From Sulfurimonas sp. (lineage in GTDB: Bacteria > Campylobacterota > Campylobacteria > Campylobacterales > Sulfurimonadaceae): a DNA stretch of 22,821 nucleotides. The position numbers were made by a program, and so were the translations under genes. The notes beneath the pieces are model-generated. The model did no database searches. It had not been told where the DNA came from and was given only the letters and a program-made list of their open reading frames with translations. Numbering within the stretch: the stretch's first letter is position 1; the number at the start of each line of letters is the position of its first letter. The stretch is from NCBI GenBank assembly GCA_026988735.1, contig JALSKR010000020.1, positions 1 through 22,821 on the forward strand, in the 5' to 3' direction. Positions 8,730-16,495 of this stretch are shown here, in pieces.

Positions 8730-9731
8730 ATGAAAAAAGATATTAAAAAAATAGCTATCGTCAGGCTCTCCGCACTTGGAGACATTATAAACAGCGCCAT
8801 AGTATTGCAATATATAAAAACATATTATCCTACTGCACAAATTGATTGGATTTGTGAAGAAGTTTTTTCCTCTGTTTTACATGTAACCAAAGAGATAAAC
8901 GCAGTACATACTGTAAATTTAAAAGCTCTCAAAAAGAAAAAAAGTTTTTCTTTATTAAAAAAAACAATCGCAAAGCTTTCTGCGCTGGATAATTACGATA
9001 TTATTATTGATATGCAGGGGCTTTTAAAATCAGCAATTGTTGCTAGAATAATCGGAAAAAATACACATGGCTTTGACAAAAACTCAATACGAGAACCACT
9101 TGCTACTCTTTTTTACAAAACGACCTCATCAATTCCCTATGAAGAGAATGTTGTAAAGCGTAACTGTTTTATCGTTTCAGATGCTCTGAATTTTCCAATA
9201 ACTGATAGTATGATTTTAGAAAAAAAACCTATTTTTTCAATAACACAAAAATTTCCTTTACAAAAATCCAAAAAAAATATTACTATTGTTGTAGGTGCTT
9301 CTTGGGATTCAAAAATATACCCCAAAGAACACATAGCAGACGTTTGCAACGCACTCAAAGAAGCATGTTACATCATCTGGGGAAATGAAAAAGAAAAAAC
9401 ATCTGCGGAGTGGATTGCACAACATTCAGAATATGCGACCATTGCACCAAAACTCACCCTGAGTGAACTTGTCTCTTATATATCAAGTATGGATTTACTC
9501 ATAGGCAACGACACAGGTCCGACACATCTAGCATGGGCACAAAACATTGCCTCAATTACATTGCTGGGACCCACAACAACAAGAATGATTTATGAAACAC
9601 CTATAAATATCGGCATAAAATCACCCTCAAACGTCAATATTTTAAAAATAGACAAGAATGACTTCTCTATAAAAGAAATTCCTGTAGAAAAAATCACAAA
9701 AAAAGCAAAGGAGCTTTTATATGGGCTATAA
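8730..9731 (+). CDS. waaC: Lipopolysaccharide heptosyltransferase I (WaaC)
   Basis: A glycosyltransferase family 9 enzyme that adds the first L-glycero-D-manno-heptose to Kdo on lipid A at the inner membrane. The 333 residues begin with the family signature IAIVRLSALGDIINS (8-22). Further in are DIIIDMQGLLKSA, the GASWDSKIYP turn that opens the nucleotide-binding domain, and LLIGNDTGPTHLAWA near residue 260, typical of the ADP-heptose site. ATG at 8721 would add three residues but overlaps the -10 box; neither start has a Shine-Dalgarno. htrB overlaps its 3' end by 11 bases. Together they build the LPS inner core and acylated lipid A. Confidence 0.93.
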   Translation: MKKDIKKIAIVRLSALGDIINSAIVLQYIKTYYPTAQIDWICEEVFSSVLHVTKEINAVHTVNLKALKKKKSFSLLKKTIAKLSALDNYDIIIDMQGLLKSAIVARIIGKNTHGFDKNSIREPLATLFYKTTSSIPYEENVVKRNCFIVSDALNFPITDSMILEKKPIFSITQKFPLQKSKKNITIVVGASWDSKIYPKEHIADVCNALKEACYIIWGNEKEKTSAEWIAQHSEYATIAPKLTLSELVSYISSMDLLIGNDTGPTHLAWAQNIASITLLGPTTTRMIYETPINIGIKSPSNVNILKIDKNDFSIKEIPVEKITKKAKELLYGL

Positions 9732-10602
9732 ATTTCTCTTACTTATTGAAAATATTTTGATGCTGCTGCCGCATACTGCGCGAAAAGCTTTTTTTACATT
9801 TTTGGCTTTTATCGGCTACAAAACAGCAAAGAAATACCGTCGCATCGTCAGACAAAACCTCAACTATGCCTTTGACAACAGTATGAGTGATACAGAAATT
9901 GATAAAATTACCCGCTACAGTTTCAAAAATCTCCTTTACAATTTTATGCATCTTATGGAAATTCGTCACCTCAGCAAAGAAGAAATTGCCGGCAGAATTA
10001 CAGTGGTAAATAAAAAAGAAGTTGAGAGAATTCACAAAGAAGGCCGCGCTGTTATTTATGTTACACCGCATTACTCTGCCTGGGAACTTGGTGGTATCGG
10101 TCTTGCTTTACATGTAGAGACCATTGCCCCAGTTTACAAAAAGCTTAAAAACAGAGTTTATGAGAAGTGGCTGCTTGATGCAAGAGCAAGATTCGGTAAC
10201 ACAAATCTTGAAAAAACAAATGTCGTAAAACCGCTTATCAGGCTTATAAAACAAGGTAAAGCCAGCGGTATACTTATAGACACAAATATCAATGAAAGAG
10301 AAGGTGTGATGGTCAAGTTTATGGGAAAACCATTGCGTATGACCTCAACCCCGGCCTATCTTGCAAGAAAATTCAATGCGGCCATCGTACCTGTACATAT
10401 CCGAACAGACGATGAAGAAAAGTACACGATTGTTATCGCTGATGAGATTAAAGTAGACAGAACAGACAATGAACAGGATGACATCCAAAAAGCGACACAG
10501 AAGCAGGCTGACTGGCTTAGCTCCATTATAAGAAAAGAGCCGAAATTTTGGTTTTGGCTACACCGCAGATGGAAAAATGACAAACCAGAAATTTACAACT
10601 AA
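9721..10602 (+). CDS. htrB: Lipid A biosynthesis late acyltransferase (LpxL/HtrB family)
   Basis: An inner-membrane acyltransferase that transfers an acyl chain to Kdo-lipid A. The 293 residues have a hydrophobic N-terminal anchor (about 5-33), the catalytic H-x4-E motif HYSAWE (His117, Glu122), LIDTNINEREGVMVKFMGKP and the C-terminal FWFWLHRRWK that marks this family. The ATG is inside the end of waaC, 7 bases after AAGGAG, an 11-base overlap. Its stop interlocks with the stop of the opposing AI-2E-family gene (CTAA, 4-base overlap). Which acyl position it serves cannot be told from sequence. Confidence 0.93.
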   Translation: MGYKFLLLIENILMLLPHTARKAFFTFLAFIGYKTAKKYRRIVRQNLNYAFDNSMSDTEIDKITRYSFKNLLYNFMHLMEIRHLSKEEIAGRITVVNKKEVERIHKEGRAVIYVTPHYSAWELGGIGLALHVETIAPVYKKLKNRVYEKWLLDARARFGNTNLEKTNVVKPLIRLIKQGKASGILIDTNINEREGVMVKFMGKPLRMTSTPAYLARKFNAAIVPVHIRTDDEEKYTIVIADEIKVDRTDNEQDDIQKATQKQADWLSSIIRKEPKFWFWLHRRWKNDKPEIYN

Positions 10603-11657
10603 ACTGTTCCTTCACTCTTTGTTTCACACTCCTGCGTTCTTGCTTCAAAAAGTTTTAAAATTGCAAGAAAAAAAGCTGTGATTGCAGGTCCTAAAATCAT
10701 TCCCCAGAATCCGAAAGTTGTCAGTCCTGCAATAATTGCGAAGAAAATAACAAGTTCGTTGAGCTGTGCATCACTCTCTTTGAGCAGTCTATTGTTTATC
10801 TCCTTGATTATCAAAGGCTTCACAAAAGTATCCGCTATAATGGAAATTACAATAATTGAATAGAGTGCTATAAAAACAGCATTTGCATTATGCCCTACAG
10901 AAAATTCATAAATCATAAACGGAAGCCACATTAAGACTCCCCCTATAACAGGAAGCAAAGAAGCAAATCCGTACATAATTCCAAAGAGCAGACCGTTATA
11001 GCCCATAAAAGAAACAGCTATACCAAAGAGTGCACCTTCAAACATCGCCGTAGCGATAATAGAGTAAAAAACAACACTCATAACAGCTGAAAGTTCCCGT
11101 GCCAGCAAAGTACTGTCTTCAACCGACATCTGTACAACACGTTTTAAAAACTCTACAATGGTAGCCCCGTTATACAGAGAAAAAAAGTAAAAAACAATGA
11201 CCAAAAAAGCATTTTTGACAAAACCTGCGCTGAATGTTCCTATTTTCGCAGCTACATGTAAAGCATTTGCAGTCAAACTGTTAATATCTACTCCTTTCAA
11301 AGAATCTGAAAGATAAGGTTTTAAAAAGAGTAGAAATTTCGGTGGATTGGTAATCAGTCCGTTTATATAGAGTTCTATATTTTGCAGACTGCTCGGCTCC
11401 AAATTGTTCAGCTTGATTGTAAGTGTTGCCAAAAAATAGCCAAGCGGTGCGAAAAAGAGCATTGCAAGCAACAGACTTGAAGCAAATGCTGCCAACAAGC
11501 GAGAAGAAAACAACTCTTCAAAGTAGTTATTAATCGTAGCCGTAGAAATTGCCAGTAAAGCGGCAATAGTCATCACAAGTAAAAAAGGCTCATAGAGCAG
11601 ATACATCCAGTACAAAGAAGTTGCAAACAAAATGGCTATAAAATATTGTGACTTCAT
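10599..11657 (-). CDS. AI-2E (PerM) family transporter
   Basis: A polytopic inner-membrane protein of 352 residues with seven to eight hydrophobic helices. The layout is typical of the family: an N-terminal pair (about 5-40), a third near 55-80, a soluble middle section (about 85-140), and a C-terminal bundle ending in GFWGMILGPAITAFFLAI. The family includes putative autoinducer-2 exporters and Na+/H+ antiporters, so the substrate is unknown. Its ATG follows the ruvB stop with no gap. The C-terminus overlaps the htrB stop by 4 bases in the opposite orientation. A palindrome copy (CTACATGTAA) lies at 11252-11261. Confidence 0.9.
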   Translation of the reverse strand: MKSQYFIAILFATSLYWMYLLYEPFLLVMTIAALLAISTATINNYFEELFSSRLLAAFASSLLLAMLFFAPLGYFLATLTIKLNNLEPSSLQNIELYINGLITNPPKFLLFLKPYLSDSLKGVDINSLTANALHVAAKIGTFSAGFVKNAFLVIVFYFFSLYNGATIVEFLKRVVQMSVEDSTLLARELSAVMSVVFYSIIATAMFEGALFGIAVSFMGYNGLLFGIMYGFASLLPVIGGVLMWLPFMIYEFSVGHNANAVFIALYSIIVISIIADTFVKPLIIKEINNRLLKESDAQLNELVIFFAIIAGLTTFGFWGMILGPAITAFFLAILKLFEARTQECETKSEGTV

Positions 11658-12671
11658 CTAAAAAAGTGTCCCGTCTTCATTAACACATGACATATTTAAA
11701 ACATCATAGGTTGCAGGTGTCGCGCGTCTTCCTTTTGCCGTTCTCTCCAAGTAGCCGTTTGCAAGGAGATAAGGCTCAAGGACATCTTCTACCGTTCCCT
11801 CGTCTTCACTCAATGCCGCGGCTATGGTACTCAGCCCCATTGCACGCCCTTTGGCACTTGCTAAAAGTGTCAGCAGACGCAAATCCATCTCATCAAAGCC
11901 GTGTGAGTTGATACCAAGCTCATCCAAAGCATACCGGGTACGCTGATGGTTGATATTTTTTTCATCGGCAACCTCGGCAAAATCTCTTACTCGGCGTAAA
12001 AGACGTAATGCAATTCGGGGAGTTCCACGACTTCTTTTTGCAATCTCAAGAGCCGCTTCGTGAATGATTTGACATTCAAGCTTGTTTGATGCCTGTACAA
12101 TGATTTTTGCCAGTTCTTCCTGATTGTAAAAATTCATACGAAAACTCATACCGAACCTGTCACGAAGAGGATTTGAGAGCATTCCTGCTCTTGTTGTAGC
12201 GCCTATAAGTGTAAATCGCGGCAAATCAATTTTTACTGTCTGTGCCGCAGGACCGCTTCCTATGATAATGTCAATTCTGTAATCTTCCATCGAAGAGTAT
12301 AAAATCTCTTCCACTGCCGGTGAGAGCCTGTGTATCTCATCTATAAAAAGTATGTCCCCCTCTTCCAGGTTTGTCAAAATTGCAGCCAAATCACCACTTT
12401 TTTCTATCATCGGTGCTGCTGTCACTTTAATGTTCGCATTCATTTCATTGGCAATTATCAAGGCTAAAGTCGTTTTGCCAAGTCCGGGAGGTCCGTAAAA
12501 CAAAACATGATCAAGAGCCTCGTCTCTTTTTTTTGAAGCTTCTATAAAAACAGCAAGATTTTTCTTAATCTGTTCCTGTCCGATATATTCACTCCACGCA
12601 TCCGGACGCAATGTAACTTCACTGCTCTCTTCTTCAAGAGAAAAAGTTTCAATATTTACCACTCTTTCCAT
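11658..12671 (-). CDS. ruvB: Holliday junction branch migration ATPase RuvB
   Basis: The AAA+ motor of the RuvAB complex that drives Holliday junction branch migration during recombinational repair. The 337-residue product shows [12 protein letters not shown] (21-32), Walker A GPPGLGKT (60-67), Walker B ILFIDEIH (107-114), sensor I GATTR (157-161), arginine finger in LRDRFG (169-174), and a C-terminal winged helix with [12 protein letters not shown]. The ATG overlaps the panB stop by one base (TAATG). The gene lies between pantothenate and transporter genes, away from ruvA and ruvC. Confidence 0.98.
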   Translation of the reverse strand: MERVVNIETFSLEEESSEVTLRPDAWSEYIGQEQIKKNLAVFIEASKKRDEALDHVLFYGPPGLGKTTLALIIANEMNANIKVTAAPMIEKSGDLAAILTNLEEGDILFIDEIHRLSPAVEEILYSSMEDYRIDIIIGSGPAAQTVKIDLPRFTLIGATTRAGMLSNPLRDRFGMSFRMNFYNQEELAKIIVQASNKLECQIIHEAALEIAKRSRGTPRIALRLLRRVRDFAEVADEKNINHQRTRYALDELGINSHGFDEMDLRLLTLLASAKGRAMGLSTIAAALSEDEGTVEDVLEPYLLANGYLERTAKGRRATPATYDVLNMSCVNEDGTLF

Positions 12672-13462
12672 TAGTATATATGTTCCTCAGTTGGAAATTT
12701 ACGGCTCACAACTTCATCTGCATACTCTTTGAGAGCATTTTTTACCAAAGTAGCACCGTCAAGATATTTTTTTACAAATTTTGGTGTAAACTCTTCAAAC
12801 AATCCCAACATATCTGAAAAAACCAAAACCTGCCCGTCAACATCAGCACCTGCACCTATTCCGATAACCGGAATCGTCACACTCTGTGCAATCTCTTTTG
12901 CAACATCTGCTTTTGTCCCCTCAATAACCATACAAAAGGCACCGGCTTCTTCAACTGCTTTGGCATCTCTTAAGAGTTGTTCTCTCTCATCAGCGGATTT
13001 TCCTTTGACTTTGTAGCCGCCTTCGCTTCTTACTGACTGTGGTAAAAGTCCGATATGTCCACATACTGCAATACCGTTATCTGTCAAATGCTTTATTATT
13101 TCAGCTTTATCTCTCCCGCCTTCTATCTTCACACAGTCAGCCGGTGTATTTTGAAAAACTTTTATGGCATTTTCTAAAGCATTTTCTTTACATGTATAGG
13201 TTCCAAAAGGCATATCGCAAACTACAAAACTGTTTTGTGCCCCTTTGCAGACAGCATTTGTATGATAAATCATCTGCTCCAGCGTTGTACTTATTGTATC
13301 GCTGCGGCCGGCAAAGCTCATATTTAAACTGTCACCGACCAGAATCATATCTGCACTTGGCTCCAACAGTTTTGCAAAGAGTGCGTCATAAGCTGTAATC
13401 ATGACCAAAGGCTTTTCGCCCTTTCTTTTTTTTATAGTCGCTATAGTTAGTTTTTTACTCAT
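12671..13462 (-). CDS. panB: 3-methyl-2-oxobutanoate hydroxymethyltransferase PanB
   Basis: First step of pantothenate synthesis: transfer of a hydroxymethyl group from methylene-tetrahydrofolate to alpha-ketoisovalerate giving ketopantoate. The 263 residues form a phosphoenolpyruvate-type barrel with metal ligands Asp44 (VGDSL) and Asp83 (CDMPFG), Glu114 (VKIEGG), catalytic Glu181 (VIEGT) and GIGAG. ATG at 13462 follows AAAGAG; the longer frame to 13504 would begin at TTG and cross the promoter. panC and panD are not nearby. A TTACATGTAT copy at 13188-13197 is read as Tyr-Thr-Cys. Confidence 0.97.
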   Translation of the reverse strand: MSKKLTIATIKKRKGEKPLVMITAYDALFAKLLEPSADMILVGDSLNMSFAGRSDTISTTLEQMIYHTNAVCKGAQNSFVVCDMPFGTYTCKENALENAIKVFQNTPADCVKIEGGRDKAEIIKHLTDNGIAVCGHIGLLPQSVRSEGGYKVKGKSADEREQLLRDAKAVEEAGAFCMVIEGTKADVAKEIAQSVTIPVIGIGAGADVDGQVLVFSDMLGLFEEFTPKFVKKYLDGATLVKNALKEYADEVVSRKFPTEEHIY

Positions 13463-13480
13463 TTTAAAACTCTTTATTAT

Positions 13481-13486
13481 ATTATA
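13481..13486 (-). promoter_or_regulatory. -10 box of the panB-ruvB operon
   Basis: TATAAT on the minus strand about 19 bases before the panB ATG, in an A/T-rich tract and without an extended TG. It is back to back with the promoter of the HPt gene. Confidence 0.5.
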
Positions 13487-13508
13487 TAGATGTATTTTAG
13501 CCAAAAAT

Positions 13509-13517
13509 TGCTATAAT
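13509..13517 (+). promoter_or_regulatory. Extended -10 promoter of the HPt-trpA operon
   Basis: TGC-TATAAT followed by AGGAG at 13529-13533 and ATG at 13543. The spacing predicts a leader of about 20 bases. Confidence 0.65.
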
Positions 13518-13542
13518 CTGAACTATATAGGAGAATTATTTT

Positions 13543-13944
13543 ATGGGCATAAGAAGTGATTTAGAAGAAAACTTTGATTTTGAAATTATTGATGAGTTTT
13601 TAGATCACTATGCTATGATGGTTGAAAGTATGGAAGTTATGATTCTGGACCTTTCAAAACCCAATATGTACGAAAGAAGTGTCAATGAACTTTTTCGTGT
13701 ATTTCATAATATAAAATCAGCAAGTGGTTATCTGAAAATTATACCGATGAACAAACTGGCTGCTTTTGTTGAAGACGAGCTTGAATCTTTACGTCAAAAA
13801 AAACCGCCTGTCAGTGATGAAACAACAGACTGGCTGTTAAATATCAGTGATATGTTTGCGGTTTGGAATGACGACTTGAGACAGGACAACAAACTCAGTA
13901 AAATAAAATACTCCTTATTAAAAATCCCTGACTTGGAAAAATAA
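13543..13944 (+). CDS. Stand-alone histidine phosphotransfer (HPt) domain protein
   Basis: A 133-residue helical protein with an HPt signature FRVFHNIKSASGYLKI (51-66). His55 is the candidate phospho-accepting residue, in the H-x-x-K-S/G-x-S/A context used by CheA P1 and phosphorelay HPt domains. No kinase, receiver or membrane segment is attached, so it would shuttle phosphate between separate proteins. AGGAG lies 9 bases before the ATG. trpA starts 1 base after its stop, so the two are co-transcribed although no functional link is evident. Partners are unknown. Confidence 0.85.
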   Translation: MGIRSDLEENFDFEIIDEFLDHYAMMVESMEVMILDLSKPNMYERSVNELFRVFHNIKSASGYLKIIPMNKLAAFVEDELESLRQKKPPVSDETTDWLLNISDMFAVWNDDLRQDNKLSKIKYSLLKIPDLEK

Positions 13945-13945
13945 T

Positions 13946-14686
13946 TTGAAAAACTTAGTAGCATATATAACATCCGGATATCCGGAGAAATCTTTTACAG
14001 TTGACTTGAGTCTCTCCCTCGCACAAAGCGGTGTTGATACGCTAGAACTTGGTGTTCCCTTTTCTGATCCGGTTGCTGATGGACCGCTCATAGAAAAAGC
14101 AAATCACAAATCACTGGAACTTGGATTCAAATTTAAAGATTTACTCGAAATTTCAAAAGAGGTTGCCCCGCAGATAGATACGCTGTGGATGGGCTATTTC
14201 AACAGTTTTTACCAACAAAATATGCAAAAACTGATTCCCTTGGCAAAAGAACTCGGGGTAAACGGGCTTATCATTCCCGATGTTCCCCATGAAGAGGCGT
14301 TGGCATACAAAGATTTATTTCAAAGCAACGGTATTGCAAACATCTCTTTTGTCGCACCTACAGACAGCGAAGAGAGAATACAGACTGTTGTCAGCGATGC
14401 ACAAAAATTTATCTATATGGTTGCCTATACAGGAATAACAGGTTCGGGCAAAGCGGAAGATTTACAACCTTTTTTGGCATCTATCAAAAAATACACCAAA
14501 ACACCCGTATATGTAGGTTTTGGCGTGAATGAAAAAACAGCAAAAGAGAAAGTACAGGGGGCTGACGGTGTAATAGTCGGCAGTGCTTTTGTAAAAATTT
14601 TACTCAACAACGATACAAACTATACACAAAAAATCGCACAATGCAGCGAACTTGCAAAAGTCATAAAAGATAAAATTAACACTTAG
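13946..14686 (+). CDS. trpA: Tryptophan synthase alpha subunit TrpA
   Basis: TrpA cleaves indole-3-glycerol phosphate to indole and glyceraldehyde 3-phosphate, passing indole to TrpB. The 246-residue TIM barrel has catalytic Glu34 and Asp45 in ELGVPFSDPVADGPLIE (Glu49 and Asp60 in E. coli), the flexible loop YTGITGSG, and phosphate-binding GFGV and GSAFVK near the end. It lacks about 15 N-terminal residues relative to E. coli. The start is TTG at 13946 with only a weak GGA before it, 1 base after the HPt stop. trpB is not adjacent. The stop interlocks with that of the opposing gene (TTAG). Confidence 0.95.
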   Translation: MKNLVAYITSGYPEKSFTVDLSLSLAQSGVDTLELGVPFSDPVADGPLIEKANHKSLELGFKFKDLLEISKEVAPQIDTLWMGYFNSFYQQNMQKLIPLAKELGVNGLIIPDVPHEEALAYKDLFQSNGIANISFVAPTDSEERIQTVVSDAQKFIYMVAYTGITGSGKAEDLQPFLASIKKYTKTPVYVGFGVNEKTAKEKVQGADGVIVGSAFVKILLNNDTNYTQKIAQCSELAKVIKDKINT

Positions 14687-15603
14687 GGCACAATTTCAAA
14701 AAGCACCAAAAGTGTTTTTTGCAGCATATTCTCATTGTCATCACTGACCATCAGATATTTGTTTGCATATACATGTGTCAAACCTTCAAAATTATCAAGT
14801 TTCCAACCGTGTGAAGAGTCAAGTTTGGCTAAAACTTCACTTTGGCACACTCTGGACTCATTACATCTATCTAAGTATACTTTCATCAAAGTACTCACCC
14901 GTCTGCGTGTCAAATAACTAAAATCACGAAGCAGTACCAAAACAGTATTTTCTGAAAAAAACTCCAAACTTACTATACTCCCATCAGCCTTGAATTTAAA
15001 TACTTTATCTTTCGCATAGAGAGTATGATACTTTACATTTGTATTTTTCAGCGGCAGTTCCGGTGCCGTCACAACGCCATACTTGTCGTTACATGTAACG
15101 GCTTCAAGTCCTTTGTTCTTACTGATATAATTGTCCTTATTTTGTAAATCCTGATGCAATTGTATTTTTTTTATTTTTACGCCGTTTTTGCTATACAGAC
15201 AAATTCGCTGTTTTCGCTCAAAGGAGATCAACAGATTATTCTTACAAAGAGCCAACCCCTCAGCATCTCTCTTTTTCTTTTTTAATTGTTTTCCTTTTTT
15301 ATTTTTTAAAATATAAGCATTGAGATACTGCAAGCCGCTAATCTTAGTATCAGAAATATTGATAGAAAATTTATACAAATATCCCTGATCACTCACAAAA
15401 TATACAAAGCCGTCTTCATAAACAAGATCTGAAATTTCATGAAAAGGAATACTCTTCTTAGTCTCAAAATGTAAAATTTTTGCATCAAGTATTTTTATTT
15501 TTTGTTTTGTTACATGTAAAGTATTGTCTGGAGTAATTTTATACGCAGTGATTTGTGCATGAAGTTGTAAAAAAAACAATAAAACAAAGAAAAAGTATTT
15601 CAA
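14683..15603 (-). CDS. Secreted phytase-like / esterase-like beta-propeller protein
   Basis: The 306-residue protein has a signal peptide (hydrophobic 3-14, likely cleavage after LHA at 16). The body matches the esterase-like-activity-of-phytase family by its spaced motifs: RDAEGLALCKNNLLISFERK, KGLEAVTC, and a C-terminal DNFEGLTHVYANKYLMVSDDNE before TLLVLFEI. A periplasmic six-bladed propeller is expected; the real substrate is unknown. The start is TTG at 15603 with AAGG about 8 bases upstream, only 17 bases from the left tRNA repeat, so an insertion there has replaced its upstream region. Two palindrome copies are inside (15089-15098, 15510-15519). Confidence 0.75.
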   Translation of the reverse strand: MKYFFFVLLFFLQLHAQITAYKITPDNTLHVTKQKIKILDAKILHFETKKSIPFHEISDLVYEDGFVYFVSDQGYLYKFSINISDTKISGLQYLNAYILKNKKGKQLKKKKRDAEGLALCKNNLLISFERKQRICLYSKNGVKIKKIQLHQDLQNKDNYISKNKGLEAVTCNDKYGVVTAPELPLKNTNVKYHTLYAKDKVFKFKADGSIVSLEFFSENTVLVLLRDFSYLTRRRVSTLMKVYLDRCNESRVCQSEVLAKLDSSHGWKLDNFEGLTHVYANKYLMVSDDNENMLQKTLLVLFEIVP

Positions 15604-15619
15604 AAGTCATGCCTTTTTT

Positions 15620-15635
15620 ATGGTCTCCCTACGAG
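15620..15635 (-). repeat. Distal copy of the tRNA-Arg 3' end (candidate att site)
   Basis: atggtctccctacgag is identical to 16496-16511, where it forms the CCA, discriminator, acceptor strand and start of the T-stem of tRNA-Arg(CCT). No other part of a tRNA is present here. The downstream bases also form a 6-bp hairpin with it (ggtctc/gagacc). Confidence 0.8.
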
Positions 15636-15692
15636 AGACCGTAATAGTAGTCTAAGTGGCTATATTAAGGGATTTGGAAAAACAAATAATGA

Positions 15693-15971
15693 CTACTTGT
15701 CTATCCACTTGTAAATATCAAGTATATAAATCTTTTCTTTATGCTTTTCAACAAGGTAAGTAATTGTAAAACCTTTAAAAATCATATCACGAACATTTTC
15801 ATCATGATGATTTTTTGATTGTTTGAACTTATAAGGAAAATGGTCTAGATCTTCTATTTTAGCGTCAAGTTGATTTTTAAAGTGTAACGCTCTATTTTTG
15901 CTGTCCTTTGCAATAAAAACAAGTATTACTTTTAGGGCAATAAGATACTCTCTTCTTCTGATTATTTTCAT
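15693..15971 (-). CDS. RelE/ParE-family type II toxin
   Basis: A basic 92-residue protein with the compact RelE/ParE layout. Two N-terminal helices contain FIAKDSKNRALHFKNQLDAK, and a beta-sheet contains LDHFPYKFKQSK, then NVRDMIFKGFTITYLVEK and a final YILDIYKW strand. RelE relatives cleave mRNA in the ribosome and ParE relatives poison gyrase; the sequence does not decide between them. ATG is 3 bases after the antitoxin stop, so translation is coupled to its antidote, as usual for this module type. Confidence 0.85.
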   Translation of the reverse strand: MKIIRRREYLIALKVILVFIAKDSKNRALHFKNQLDAKIEDLDHFPYKFKQSKNHHDENVRDMIFKGFTITYLVEKHKEKIYILDIYKWIDK

Positions 15972-15974
15972 ATT

Positions 15975-16232
15975 TTAGAGTGAGTTTAAAAATTCATCCA
16001 TATCTTTATCATATTCTTCTTGTGTTAGAAGTGTTGCTTTACCACATTTTACCTCTTCTACAGCTTGAGTAACTCTTTTTCTTGCTTCCTCTTTACTAAT
16101 GGCAGGATACCCATCATCAAAAGAGAGTTTTATAAACTGCACAAAATCGTTTAACAAACTTTGCGTATCATTACCATACTTGGATGCTATAAGCATTTCT
16201 ATTTCAGCGTTGTTTATTTGAATTGTTTGCAT
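15975..16232 (-). CDS. Antitoxin of the RelE/ParE-type module
   Basis: An acidic 85-residue protein directly upstream of the toxin. Its N-terminal section (MQTIQINNAEIEMLIASKYG) could form the DNA-binding and dimerising part. The C-terminal half (ISKEEARKRVTQAVEEVKCG ... EEYDKDMDEF) is helical and acidic, suited to wrapping the basic toxin. No canonical helix-turn-helix is obvious. AAGGAAG lies 7 bases before the ATG, and a strong extended -10 precedes it, so the pair has its own promoter and probably autoregulates. Confidence 0.82.
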   Translation of the reverse strand: MQTIQINNAEIEMLIASKYGNDTQSLLNDFVQFIKLSFDDGYPAISKEEARKRVTQAVEEVKCGKATLLTQEEYDKDMDEFLNSL

Positions 16233-16252
16233 GACTAACTTCCTTTTATAAT

Positions 16253-16261
16253 ATTATAGCA
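16253..16261 (-). promoter_or_regulatory. Extended -10 promoter of the toxin-antitoxin pair
   Basis: TGC-TATAAT on the minus strand, 20 bases before the antitoxin ATG. A start near 16246 gives a leader of about 14 bases that includes AAGGAAG. Confidence 0.6.
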
Positions 16262-16263
16262 TT

Positions 16264-16466
16264 TTAGTCATTAAACTGTTTTTTTGCAGGTGTAAGTCCT
16301 GTATCCATCAGTTCAATATCCTATCAAACATCTTCCCAATATAACTATTTATATCTTCTAACTCTGATTGTTCTAATGTAGTTTGAACCCATTTTATTAC
16401 ACCGTATCGAGTTCGTTTAACATAAAAGTGTTTTAGTAACTGTTGTTGATAGAAAACGAAGTTCAC
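16264..16466 (-). pseudogene. Frameshifted gene remnant inside the island
   Basis: Minus-strand frame 16466-16308 is open from a GTG and reads ...QQQLLKHFYVKRTRYGVIKW, then LEDINSYIGKMFDRILN and stop. An overlapping frame from 16308 to 16264 reads MDTGLTPAKKQFND and stop. Removing 2 bases near 16321-16323 would join them as ...GKMFDDIELMDTGLTPAKKQ..., suggesting one original gene with a frameshift near its 3' end. The open frame also continues upstream through the tRNA boundary without an ATG or proper ribosome site, so the 5' end is missing or absent. I do not recognise the family. Confidence 0.4.
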
Positions 16467-16495
16467 CCTTTTATTAAATTTGTTTGAATGGATGA

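Larger units (their letters stand above)
6..15519. repeat. Dispersed palindrome TTACATGTAA (10 copies of core TACATGTA)
   Basis: The 8-base palindrome TACATGTA occurs ten times. The extended 10-mers lie at 6-15, 698-707, 4063-4072, 7293-7302, 8877-8886, 10108-10117, 11252-11261, 13188-13197, 15089-15098 and 15510-15519. Five are exactly TTACATGTAA and the others differ at one outer base. Nine are inside genes of both orientations. Six are read as xTA-CAT-GTA (Leu/Val-His-Val) and three as xxT-ACA-TGT (Thr-Cys), so a shared protein motif cannot explain them. None occurs in 15520-22821. At roughly 64% A+T (an eye estimate) about one copy would be expected. Function unknown; the entry spans the first to last copy. 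Confidence 0.75.

Noticed and set aside
12671..13504. Longer panB start at TTG 13504
   Set aside because: It would run through the TATAAT promoter, and PanB normally begins at the MSKK position.
15622..15640. GGTCTC/GAGACC hairpin overlapping the left repeat, as a terminator
   Set aside because: No T tract follows on either strand, and half of the stem is simply the tRNA-derived repeat.
16264..16308. 14-residue reading frame as an independent gene or leader peptide
   Set aside because: No ribosome site of its own, and it fits better as the frameshifted tail of the remnant upstream.
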